Source: Mycolicibacter nonchromogenicus
GTDB taxonomy: Bacteria; Actinomycetota; Actinomycetes; Mycobacteriales; Mycobacteriaceae
Direction of reading: 5' to 3'
Length of the DNA stretch: 37,221 nucleotides
NCBI RefSeq assembly: GCF_002101775.1
Contig: NZ_LQPI01000076.1
Span: forward strand, 1-37,221
In this document: positions 17,522 through 24,741 of the stretch, piece after piece
Layout of the letters: each line of letters opens with the position of its first letter
How positions within the stretch are numbered: position 1 is the first letter of the stretch
Notes under the pieces: generated by a model
What the model saw: the letters and a program-made list of their open reading frames with translations, nothing else
The model's database searches: none
What the model was told of the DNA's origin: nothing
Program-made: the position numbers and the translations under genes

Positions 17522-17555
17522 GCGTTCGACTACCGTCAGTCACCGGGCGGTGACA

Positions 17556-17610
17556 GTGCGTCGTTGTACGCGACACGCCGCAGATTGTGGGGCAGACACG
17601 CACGCTCGCG
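17556..17610 (-). repeat. Copy B of the ~55-bp intergenic element, inverted
   Basis: Read on the minus strand it starts CGCGAGCGTGCGTGT and ends GCGTACAACGACGCAC, matching copy A (15935-15990) at both ends in opposite orientation. It lies between the flavoprotein gene and the argC promoter region. Confidence 0.55.
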
Positions 17611-17614
17611 CCAG

Positions 17615-17648
17615 TATTAATTTGCATCTCCGCGCATAGTCATGCAGA
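17615..17648 (+). promoter_or_regulatory. argC promoter -10 and candidate ArgR operator (ARG box)
   Basis: TATTAA (17615-17620) is a plausible -10. Directly after it, TTTGCAT (17621-17627) and ATGCAGA (17642-17648) form an AT-flanked inverted TGCAT/ATGCA pair that overlaps the argC start codon. ARG boxes bound by ArgR hexamers have TGNAT/ATNCA-type half-sites. ArgR is encoded in the same operon, so arginine feedback at this point is likely, but the half-site spacing is longer than in a standard single box. Confidence 0.4.
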
Positions 17649-18700
17649 ATCTTCCAGTGACCAAAGCGATCAAAGTGGCGGTGGCCGGTGCCAGCGGCTA
17701 CGCCGGCGGAGAGATCCTGCGGCTGCTGCTCGGGCACCCCGCCTACGCCGACGGACGGCTGACCATCGGCGCACTGACCGCCGCCGGCAACGCGGGCAGC
17801 ACCCTGGGCGAACAGCACCCACACCTGCTGCCGCTGGCCGACCGCGTCCTCGAACCCACCGAGCTCGACACCCTCGCCGGACACGACGTGGTGTTCCTCG
17901 GCCTGCCGCACGGACATTCGGCAGTCCTGGCCGAACAGCTCGACGACGACACCCTGGTGGTGGACTGCGGCGCCGACTTCCGGCTGGGCGACCCGACCGA
18001 CTGGGAACGCTTCTACGGCTCGGCGCACGCCGGCACCTGGCCCTACGGGCTGCCGGAACTGCCCGGCGGCCGCGACAAACTCAAGGACGCCCGGCGCATC
18101 GCGGTACCCGGCTGCTACCCGACCGCGGCGCTGCTGGCGCTGTTCCCGGCCATCGCCGCCGGCCTGGTGGAACCCGACGTCACCGTGGTCGCTGTCAGTG
18201 GTACCTCCGGTGCCGGCAAGGCCGCCAAGGTCGACCTGCTGGGCTCAGAGGTCATCGGCTCGGCGCGGGCCTACAACATCGGCGGGGTGCACCGGCACAC
18301 CCCGGAGATCGGCCAGGGGCTGCGCGCGGTCACCCACCGCGACGTCAGTGTCGCGTTCATCCCGGTGCTGATCCCCACCTCGCGGGGCATCCTGGCCACC
18401 TGCACCGCCAAAACCACGGCGCCGCTGGCGGAACTGCGCGCGGTCTACGAAAAGGCCTACCACGACGAGCCGTTCGTGTACCTGCTGCCGGAGGGGCAGC
18501 TGCCCAAGACCGGATCGGTGATCGGCAGCAACGCCGCCCACATCTCGGTCGCCGTCGATCAGGACGCCTCGACGTTTATCGCGATCTCGGCGATCGACAA
18601 TTTGGTCAAGGGCACCGGCGGCGCGGCCGTACAGGCGATGAACCTGGCGCTGGGCTGGCCGGAGACCGAAGGACTGTCCGTCGTAGGAGTGGCGCCATGA
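17642..18700 (+). CDS. argC: N-acetyl-gamma-glutamyl-phosphate reductase
   Basis: 352 residues, exactly the length of H37Rv ArgC, which supports the ATG at 17642. It catalyses the NADPH-dependent third step of arginine synthesis, N-acetylglutamyl phosphate to the semialdehyde. It has an N-terminal Rossmann motif KVAVAGASGYAGGEILRLLL, the active-site Cys at C158 (VPGCYPTAAL) and the SGTSGAGK and GVHRHTPEIGQGL (catalytic His) blocks. It is the first gene of the arginine operon. The stop overlaps the argJ start by ATGA. Confidence 0.97.
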   Translation: MQNLPVTKAIKVAVAGASGYAGGEILRLLLGHPAYADGRLTIGALTAAGNAGSTLGEQHPHLLPLADRVLEPTELDTLAGHDVVFLGLPHGHSAVLAEQLDDDTLVVDCGADFRLGDPTDWERFYGSAHAGTWPYGLPELPGGRDKLKDARRIAVPGCYPTAALLALFPAIAAGLVEPDVTVVAVSGTSGAGKAAKVDLLGSEVIGSARAYNIGGVHRHTPEIGQGLRAVTHRDVSVAFIPVLIPTSRGILATCTAKTTAPLAELRAVYEKAYHDEPFVYLLPEGQLPKTGSVIGSNAAHISVAVDQDASTFIAISAIDNLVKGTGGAAVQAMNLALGWPETEGLSVVGVAP

Positions 18701-19899
18701 GCGAGGTCCGGTTGGTGCGCGAACAGGGCGTCACCGCACCCGGAGGCTTCCGGGCCGCCGGAATCGCCGCCGGCATCAAGGCTTCCGGGAATCCGGACCT
18801 GGCGCTGGTGTTCAACGAGGGCCCGGACTACGCCGCGGCAGGGGTGTTCACCAGCAACCAGGTCAAGGCCGCGCCGGTCCTGTGGAGCCGGCAGGTGCTC
18901 AAGGCCGGCCGGCTGCGGGCGGTGATCCTGAACTCCGGCGGCGCCAACGCCTGCACCGGGCCGGGCGGGTTCCAGGACACCCACGCCACCGCCGAGGCAG
19001 TGGCGGCGGCGCTGTCGCAGTGGGGCACCGAGACCGGTGCGGCCGAGGTGGCGGTCTGCTCCACCGGCCTGATCGGTGACCGGCTGCCGATGGACAAGGT
19101 GCTGGCCGGAGTCACCGACGTGGTGCAGGCCATGGCCGGGGGACTGGTCGGCGGAGACGAAGCCGCCCGCGCCATCATGACCACTGACACCGTCCCCAAA
19201 CAGGTTGCGGCCCACCACAATAGCGACTGGACGGTGGGCGGCATGGCCAAGGGTGCGGGCATGCTCGCCCCGTCGCTGGCCACCATGCTGGTGGTGCTGA
19301 CCACCGACGCCAAGGTCGACGCGCAGGCCCTGGACACCGCCCTGCGCCGGGCCACCGCGGTGACCTTCGACCGGCTCGACATCGACGGCAGCTGCTCCAC
19401 TAACGACACGGTGCTGCTGCTGTCCTCGGGGGCCAGTGAGATCACCCCCAGCCAGGACGATCTGGACGCCGCGGTGCGCGCCGTCTGCGACGACCTGTGC
19501 GCTCAGCTTCAGGCCGACGCCGAGGGGGTCACCAAGCGGGTGTCGATCACCGTCAGCGGCGCCGGAAGCGACGACGACGCCCTGACCGCCGCACGGATCG
19601 TGGCCCGCGACAGCCTGGTCAAGACCGCGCTGTTCGGCTCCGACCCCAACTGGGGCCGGGTGCTGGCCGCCGTCGGGATGGTGCCGTTCACCATCGACCC
19701 CGACCGGGCCACGGTGTCGTTCAACGGATTCCCGGTCTTCCAGGACGGCCTGCCGATGCCGGGCGCCCGGGAGGTCGACCTGTCCGGTGCCGACATCAAC
19801 GTGACCGTGGAACTGCACCTGGGCACCGGGCAGGCCACCGTACGCACCACCGACCTGTCCCACGCCTACGTCGAAGAGAATTCTGCGTATTCCTCATGA
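18697..19899 (+). CDS. argJ: Bifunctional ornithine acetyltransferase / N-acetylglutamate synthase
   Basis: 400 residues (404 in H37Rv). It recycles the acetyl group from N-acetylornithine to glutamate, making the pathway cyclic. It is made as a precursor that cuts itself before a conserved Thr. The site is visible in KGAGMLAPSLATMLV, giving Thr196 as N-terminal nucleophile of the beta chain. Other family blocks are NSGGANACTG, the STGLIG oxyanion-hole segment and FGSDPNWGRVLAAVG. The C-terminus is NSAYSS. The start overlaps the argC stop by ATGA. Its own stop is the left boundary of the MIRU-like unit. Confidence 0.97.
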   Translation: MSEVRLVREQGVTAPGGFRAAGIAAGIKASGNPDLALVFNEGPDYAAAGVFTSNQVKAAPVLWSRQVLKAGRLRAVILNSGGANACTGPGGFQDTHATAEAVAAALSQWGTETGAAEVAVCSTGLIGDRLPMDKVLAGVTDVVQAMAGGLVGGDEAARAIMTTDTVPKQVAAHHNSDWTVGGMAKGAGMLAPSLATMLVVLTTDAKVDAQALDTALRRATAVTFDRLDIDGSCSTNDTVLLLSSGASEITPSQDDLDAAVRAVCDDLCAQLQADAEGVTKRVSITVSGAGSDDDALTAARIVARDSLVKTALFGSDPNWGRVLAAVGMVPFTIDPDRATVSFNGFPVFQDGLPMPGAREVDLSGADINVTVELHLGTGQATVRTTDLSHAYVEENSAYSS

Positions 19900-19960
19900 T
19901 TCCCCCTCCTCCTCATCGCTCCGCAAGCTCCGCTCTGCATCGTCGGCGGAGGTACTCCTC
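19896..19960 (+). repeat. MIRU-like 65-bp unit inserted in the argJ/argB junction
   Basis: The unit lies between two copies of TCCTCATGA (19891-19899 and 19956-19964); with flanking bases the match is 13 positions with one mismatch. The left ATGA is the argJ stop and the right ATGA is the argB start. Between them runs a 22-codon ORF (19896-19964) whose ATG overlaps the argJ stop and whose TGA overlaps the argB ATG. Its core, CTCCTCCTCATCGCTCCGC then CTCTGCATCGTCGGCGG, resembles the mycobacterial interspersed repetitive units of M. tuberculosis, which are known to sit in ATGA junctions and carry such bridging ORFs. It also supplies GGAGGT (19948-19953) for argB. Confidence 0.75.
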
Positions 19961-20836
19961 ATGACCGAACCCAGCACCGCCGTCAAGGCCCAGATCCTGG
20001 CCGAAGCCCTGCCGTGGCTCAAGCAGCTGCACGGCAAGATCGTCGTCGTCAAGTACGGCGGCAACGCCATGACCGACGACACCCTCAAGCACGCGTTCGC
20101 CGCCGACATGGCGTTCCTGCGCAACTGCGGCGTCCACCCGGTGGTGGTGCACGGCGGCGGCCCGCAGATCAGTGCCATGCTCAAGAAGCTCGGCATCGCA
20201 GGTGATTTCAAGGGCGGCTTCCGGGTCACCACACCCGAAGTGCTCGACGTGGCACGCATGGTGCTGTTCGGTCAGGTCGGCCGCGAGCTGGTCGGCCTGA
20301 TCAACGCCCACGGCCCCTACGCGGTGGGCATCACCGGCGAGGACGCGGCGCTGTTCACCGCGGTGCGGCGCAGCGTCACCGTCGACGGGATCGACACCGA
20401 CATCGGGCTGGTGGGCGACGTCGAGAAGGTCAACGCCGCCGCGGTGCTGGACCTGATTGCCGCAGGCCGGATTCCGGTGGTCTCCACGCTGGCTCCTGAC
20501 ACCGACGGGGTGGTGCACAACATCAACGCCGACACCGCCGCGGCCGCTCTGGCCGAGGCGCTGCAGGCGGAGAAGCTGCTGATGCTCACCGACGTCGACG
20601 GCCTCTACACCGATTGGCCCAACACCGACTCGCTGATCAGTGAGATCGACACCGTGATGCTCGAGCGTCTGCTGCCGAGCCTGGAGTCCGGCATGATCCC
20701 GAAAGTCGAAGCCTGCCTGCGCGCCGTGCGCGGTGGGGTGCCCAGCGCCCACATCATCGACGGCCGCGTCCAACACTGCGTGCTGGTCGAGCTGTTCACC
20801 AACGCCGGCACCGGAACCAAGGTGGTGAACCCATGA
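19961..20836 (+). CDS. argB: Acetylglutamate kinase
   Basis: 291 residues. It phosphorylates N-acetylglutamate, the second and usually arginine-inhibited step. Amino-acid kinase fold: KIVVVKYGGNAM (ATP-binding Lys), VVVHGGGPQISAMLKKLGI (substrate and phosphate loop), GLVGDVEKVN, and the ATP-site segment MLTDVDGLYTDWPN. An N-terminal helix (about 1-22, AVKAQILAEALPWLKQLHG) is typical of arginine-sensitive hexameric enzymes. The start is the ATG that overlaps the stop of the bridging ORF in the MIRU-like unit, with GGAGGT 7 bases upstream. The stop overlaps argD by ATGA. Confidence 0.97.
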   Translation: MTEPSTAVKAQILAEALPWLKQLHGKIVVVKYGGNAMTDDTLKHAFAADMAFLRNCGVHPVVVHGGGPQISAMLKKLGIAGDFKGGFRVTTPEVLDVARMVLFGQVGRELVGLINAHGPYAVGITGEDAALFTAVRRSVTVDGIDTDIGLVGDVEKVNAAAVLDLIAAGRIPVVSTLAPDTDGVVHNINADTAAAALAEALQAEKLLMLTDVDGLYTDWPNTDSLISEIDTVMLERLLPSLESGMIPKVEACLRAVRGGVPSAHIIDGRVQHCVLVELFTNAGTGTKVVNP

Positions 20837-22011
20837 CGAGCCTGCAGGACCGGTGGTCCGCGGTGATGATGAACAACTATGGCACCCCGGCGCTGGCACT
20901 GGTCAGCGGGCAGGGCGCGGTGGTGACCGATGAGGCCGGCAAGAGCTACCTCGATCTGCTGGGCGGCATCGCGGTCAATGTGCTCGGCCATCGCCACCCC
21001 GCGGTGATCGAGGCCGTCACCACCCAGCTGAACACGTTGGGCCACACCTCCAATCTGTACGCGACCGAGCCGGGCATCGCCCTGGCCGAGGGCCTGGTCG
21101 ATCATCTCGGCGCGCCGGCGCGGGTGTTCTTCTGCAACTCCGGCACCGAGGCCAATGAAGTCGCGTTCAAGATGACGCGGCTCACCGGCAAGACCAAGAT
21201 CGTTGCCGCCCAAGGCGCTTTCCACGGCCGGACCATGGGATCGCTGGCGCTGACCGGTCAGCCCGACAAGCAGGCGCCCTTTCGACCGTTGCCCGGCGAG
21301 GTCGTCCACGTGCCCTACGGCGACACCAAAGCCCTGGCCGCGGCAGTCGATTCGGACACCGCCGCAGTGTTTTTGGAGCCGATCATGGGGGAGGGCGGCG
21401 TCGTCACCCCGCCCGCCGGCTACCTGGCCGAGGCGCGTGGCATCACCGCCGCCCACGGCGCCCTGCTGGTGCTCGACGAAGTCCAGACCGGCATCGGCCG
21501 CACCGGCGCCTTCTTCGCCCACCAGCACGACGGCATCACCCCCGACATCGTCACGCTGGCCAAAGGTTTGGGCGGCGGCCTGCCGATCGGCGCCTGCCTG
21601 GCGGTCGGCGCGGCCGGTGACCTGTTGACCCCCGGGTTGCACGGCAGCACCTTCGGCGGCAACCCGGTGTGCACCGCGGCCGCGCTGGCGGTGCTGCGGA
21701 CACTGGCCGACCAAGACCTGATCGCCCACGCCGCCACGCTCGGCAAGACGCTGAGCCACGGCATCGAGGAACTGGGCCATCCGCTGGTGGACCACGTCCG
21801 CGGCAAGGGTCTGCTGGCCGGTGTGGTGCTCACCGAGCCCAAGGCCAAGGCCGTCGAGGCGGCCGCCCGCGACGCCGGCTTCCTGGTGAACGCCGCCGCG
21901 GCGGGCGTGGTCCGGCTCGCGCCGCCACTGATCGTCACCGAAGAGCAGATCGGCAGCTTCATCACCGCCCTGCCGGGAATTCTCGACACCGCGAAGGATG
22001 CCGCACAATGA
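20833..22011 (+). CDS. argD: Acetylornithine aminotransferase
   Basis: 392 residues (400 in H37Rv). PLP-dependent class III transaminase that converts N-acetylglutamate semialdehyde to N-acetylornithine. The PLP phosphate loop is FFCNSGTEANEVAFKMTR, the ring-stacking segment is GAFHGRTMGSLALTG, the cofactor Asp is in LLVLDEVQTGIGRTG, and the Schiff-base Lys is K244 in TLAKGLGGGLPIGA. The start overlaps the argB stop and the stop overlaps the argF start, both as ATGA. Confidence 0.97.
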   Translation: MTSLQDRWSAVMMNNYGTPALALVSGQGAVVTDEAGKSYLDLLGGIAVNVLGHRHPAVIEAVTTQLNTLGHTSNLYATEPGIALAEGLVDHLGAPARVFFCNSGTEANEVAFKMTRLTGKTKIVAAQGAFHGRTMGSLALTGQPDKQAPFRPLPGEVVHVPYGDTKALAAAVDSDTAAVFLEPIMGEGGVVTPPAGYLAEARGITAAHGALLVLDEVQTGIGRTGAFFAHQHDGITPDIVTLAKGLGGGLPIGACLAVGAAGDLLTPGLHGSTFGGNPVCTAAALAVLRTLADQDLIAHAATLGKTLSHGIEELGHPLVDHVRGKGLLAGVVLTEPKAKAVEAAARDAGFLVNAAAAGVVRLAPPLIVTEEQIGSFITALPGILDTAKDAAQ

Positions 22012-22934
22012 TCCGTCACTTTCTGCGCGACGACGACATCAGCCCCGCCGAGCAGGTCGAAATCCTCGCGCTGGCAGCCGAACTCAAAGCCGCGCCGTTC
22101 AGTCGCCGGCCGCTGGAGGGCCCCCGCGGCGTCGCGGTGATCTTCGACAAGAACTCCACTCGCACCCGGTTCTCCTTCGAGCTCGGCATCGCGCAGCTCG
22201 GCGGGCACGCCGTCGTGGTGGACGGCCGGTCCACCCAGCTCGGTCGCGACGAAACCCTCGAAGACACCGGCCAGGTGCTGTCGCGCTACGTCGACGCCAT
22301 CGTGTGGCGCACGTTCGCCCAGGACCGGCTGACCGCGATGGCCTCCACCGCCACCGTCCCGATCGTCAACGCCCTGTCCGATGAGTTCCACCCCTGTCAG
22401 GTACTGGCCGATCTGCAGACCATCGCCGAACGCAAAGGCTCACTCAAGGGGCTGCGGCTGACCTACCTGGGCGACGGCGCCAACAACATGGCGCACTCGC
22501 TGATGCTCGGCGGGGTGACCGCCGGAATGCACGTCACCGTCGCCGCCCCGGACGGCTTCACCCCCGACCCCGCCGTGGTGGCCGCCGCGCAGGCCCGCGC
22601 CGCCGACACCGGCGCCTCGGTCACACTGACCACCGATGCGGCCAAGGCCGCCGCCGGCGCGGATGTGCTGGTCACCGATACCTGGACCTCGATGGGTCAG
22701 GAAGACGACGGCCTGGACCGGGTGGCGCCGTTTCGGCCCTTCCAGATCAACGACGAACTCGTCGCGCTGGCCGACTCGGACGTCACCGTGCTGCACTGCC
22801 TGCCGGCGCACCGCGGCGACGAGATCACCGACTCGGTGATGGACGGGCCGCGCAGCGCGGTGTGGGACGAAGCCGAGAACCGCCTGCACGCCCAGAAGGC
22901 GCTGTTGGTGTGGTTGCTGGACCGGTCACGATGA
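22008..22934 (+). CDS. argF: Ornithine carbamoyltransferase
   Basis: 308 residues (307 in H37Rv). It makes citrulline from ornithine and carbamoyl phosphate. The carbamoyl-phosphate loop FDKNSTRTRFSFELG, the second phosphate segment DEFHPCQVLADLQT, the ornithine loop TDTWTSMGQED and the catalytic HCLPAHRGDEIT are all intact. The start was set at the ATG that overlaps the argD stop; a longer open frame upstream is inside argD. The stop overlaps the argR start by ATGA. Confidence 0.97.
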   Translation: MIRHFLRDDDISPAEQVEILALAAELKAAPFSRRPLEGPRGVAVIFDKNSTRTRFSFELGIAQLGGHAVVVDGRSTQLGRDETLEDTGQVLSRYVDAIVWRTFAQDRLTAMASTATVPIVNALSDEFHPCQVLADLQTIAERKGSLKGLRLTYLGDGANNMAHSLMLGGVTAGMHVTVAAPDGFTPDPAVVAAAQARAADTGASVTLTTDAAKAAAGADVLVTDTWTSMGQEDDGLDRVAPFRPFQINDELVALADSDVTVLHCLPAHRGDEITDSVMDGPRSAVWDEAENRLHAQKALLVWLLDRSR

Positions 22935-23419
22935 GCCGCGCCGACAGCACCGTCACGCGAGTGGGCCGCCAGGCCCGCATCGTCGAGGTGTTGTCGTCTG
23001 CCTCGGTGCGCAGCCAGACCGAACTGGCCGCCATCCTGGCCGCCGACGGCATCGAGGTCACCCAGGCCACCCTGTCGCGCGACCTCGAAGAGCTGGGCGC
23101 GGTGAAACTGCGCGGTGTCGACGGGGGAGCCGGGGTGTACGTGGTGCCCGAGGACGGCAGCCCGGTGCGCGCCGTCTCCGGCGGCACCGACCGGCTGTCT
23201 CGGCTGCTGGGCGAGCTGCTGGTCTCCACCGATGCCACCGGAAACCTCGCCGTGCTGCGCACCCCGCCCGGGGCGGCGGACTACCTCGCCAGTGCCATCG
23301 ATCGGGCCGCGCTACCGTACGTGGTCGGCACCATCGCCGGGGATGACACCATCTTCGTGGCGGCCCGGGAGCCGATGACCGGCGCCGAACTCGCCGCCAC
23401 CCTCAACGACCTGCAGTAA
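22931..23419 (+). CDS. argR: Arginine repressor ArgR
   Basis: 162 residues (170 in H37Rv). Transcription factor that binds ARG boxes as an arginine-loaded hexamer. The N-terminal winged helix (about 12-80) contains SQTELAAILAADGIEVTQAT then LSRDLEELGAVKL. The C-terminal arginine-binding and oligomerisation domain ends with VVGTIAGDDTIFVAAR, including the conserved GD pair that contacts arginine. Encoded inside the operon it is expected to control, with ATGA overlap to argF and a 34-base gap to argG. Confidence 0.96.
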   Translation: MSRADSTVTRVGRQARIVEVLSSASVRSQTELAAILAADGIEVTQATLSRDLEELGAVKLRGVDGGAGVYVVPEDGSPVRAVSGGTDRLSRLLGELLVSTDATGNLAVLRTPPGAADYLASAIDRAALPYVVGTIAGDDTIFVAAREPMTGAELAATLNDLQ

Positions 23420-23453
23420 CACTCGAAGCACAGAGCACAGCAAGGAGAACTCG

Positions 23454-24653
23454 ATGTCCGAACGCGTCATCCTGGCGTATTCCGGCGGCCTGGACACGTC
23501 GGTGGCGATCAGCTGGATCGGCAAAGAGACCGGCCGTGAAGTGGTCGCCGTGGCCATCGACCTCGGCCAGGGCGGCGAGGACATGGAGGTGATCCGCCAG
23601 CGTGCCCTGGACTGCGGTGCGGTGGAGGCCGTCGTCGTCGACGCCCGCAACGAGTTCGCCGACGAGTACTGCCTGCCGACCATCAAGGCCAACGCGCTCT
23701 ACATGGACCGCTACCCGCTGGTGTCGGCCATCAGCCGCCCGCTGATCGTCAAGCACCTGGTGGAGGCCGCTCGCAGCCACGGCGGCACCATCGTCGCCCA
23801 CGGCTGCACCGGCAAGGGCAACGACCAGGTCCGCTTCGAGGTCGGGTTCGCCTCGCTGGCCCCCGAACTGGACGTGATCGCCCCGGTCCGCGACTACGCC
23901 TGGACCCGGGAGAAGGCCATCGCGTTCGCCGAGCAGAACGACATCCCGATCAACGTCACCAAGCGTTCACCGTTCTCCATCGACCAGAACGTGTGGGGCC
24001 GCGCGGTGGAGACCGGCTTCCTCGAGGACCTGTGGAACGCCCCGACCAAGGACGTCTACGACTACACCGAGGACCCGACGGTCAACTTCAACGCCCCCGA
24101 CGAGCTGATCATCAGCTTCGACAAGGGCCGCCCGGTGGCCATCGACGGCCGTCCGCTCAGCGTGCTGCAGATCATCCAGGAGCTCAACGCCCGGGCCGGC
24201 GCGCAGGGTGTGGGACGGCTCGACGTGGTCGAGGACCGGCTGGTGGGCATCAAGAGCCGCGAGATCTACGAGGCGCCGGGCGCCATGGTGCTGATCACCG
24301 CGCACACCGAGCTCGAGCACGTCACCCTGGAGCGCGAGCTGGGCCGCTACAAGCGCGGTGTGGACCGCAAGTGGGGCGAGCTCACCTACGACGGCCTGTG
24401 GTTCAGCCCGCTCAAGCGGTCGCTGGAGGTGTTCGTCGAAGACACCCAGCAGCACGTCTCCGGCGACATCCGCCTGGTGCTGCACGGCGGCAGCATCATC
24501 ATCAACGGCCGCCGCAGCGCGGAGTCGCTGTATGACTTCAACCTGGCCACCTACGACGAGGGCGACACCTTCGACCAGTCCGCGGCGCGCGGCTTCGTCC
24601 AGATTCACGGGCTGAGCTCCAAGATCTCCGCCCGCCGGGACCTGAACTCGTGA
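23454..24653 (+). CDS. argG: Argininosuccinate synthase
   Basis: 399 residues. It joins citrulline and aspartate using ATP. The N-terminal ATP-pyrophosphatase P-loop is ILAYSGGLDTSVAISWI, followed by HGCTGKGNDQVRFE (ATP and aspartate contacts) and SPFSIDQNVWGRAVE. The ribosome-binding site is AAGGAGA, 8 bases before the ATG, so this gene is not coupled by overlap to argR. A terminator-like hairpin lies between it and argH. Confidence 0.97.
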   Translation: MSERVILAYSGGLDTSVAISWIGKETGREVVAVAIDLGQGGEDMEVIRQRALDCGAVEAVVVDARNEFADEYCLPTIKANALYMDRYPLVSAISRPLIVKHLVEAARSHGGTIVAHGCTGKGNDQVRFEVGFASLAPELDVIAPVRDYAWTREKAIAFAEQNDIPINVTKRSPFSIDQNVWGRAVETGFLEDLWNAPTKDVYDYTEDPTVNFNAPDELIISFDKGRPVAIDGRPLSVLQIIQELNARAGAQGVGRLDVVEDRLVGIKSREIYEAPGAMVLITAHTELEHVTLERELGRYKRGVDRKWGELTYDGLWFSPLKRSLEVFVEDTQQHVSGDIRLVLHGGSIIINGRRSAESLYDFNLATYDEGDTFDQSAARGFVQIHGLSSKISARRDLNS

Positions 24654-24677
24654 CTTTTCCCACCGCGAACAGGCGCC

Positions 24678-24711
24678 AAAGCCCCCTCCGCGGCGCCAAT
24701 TTGGGGGCTTT
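24678..24711 (+). terminator. Terminator-like hairpin between argG and argH
   Basis: AAAGCCCCC (24678-24686) pairs with GGGGGCTTT (24703-24711), a 9-bp stem with a 16-base loop. Two GGCGCC copies (24672-24677 and 24692-24697) could form a competing stem. It begins 24 bases after the argG stop and ends 30 bases before the argH start, so any termination would lower argH relative to argG. Confidence 0.6.
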
Positions 24712-24741
24712 CGCGTCTGCTCGCCGGAAGAAAGTGACCCG

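Noticed and set aside
19497..19964. 155-codon frame ending in the argJ/argB junction
   Set aside because: All but the last 23 codons are an argJ shadow. Only the terminal bridging ORF is meaningful and is described with the MIRU-like unit.
20605..22008. 467-codon open frame opposite argB and argD
   Set aside because: Antisense shadow of well-identified enzymes; it has no recognisable domain.
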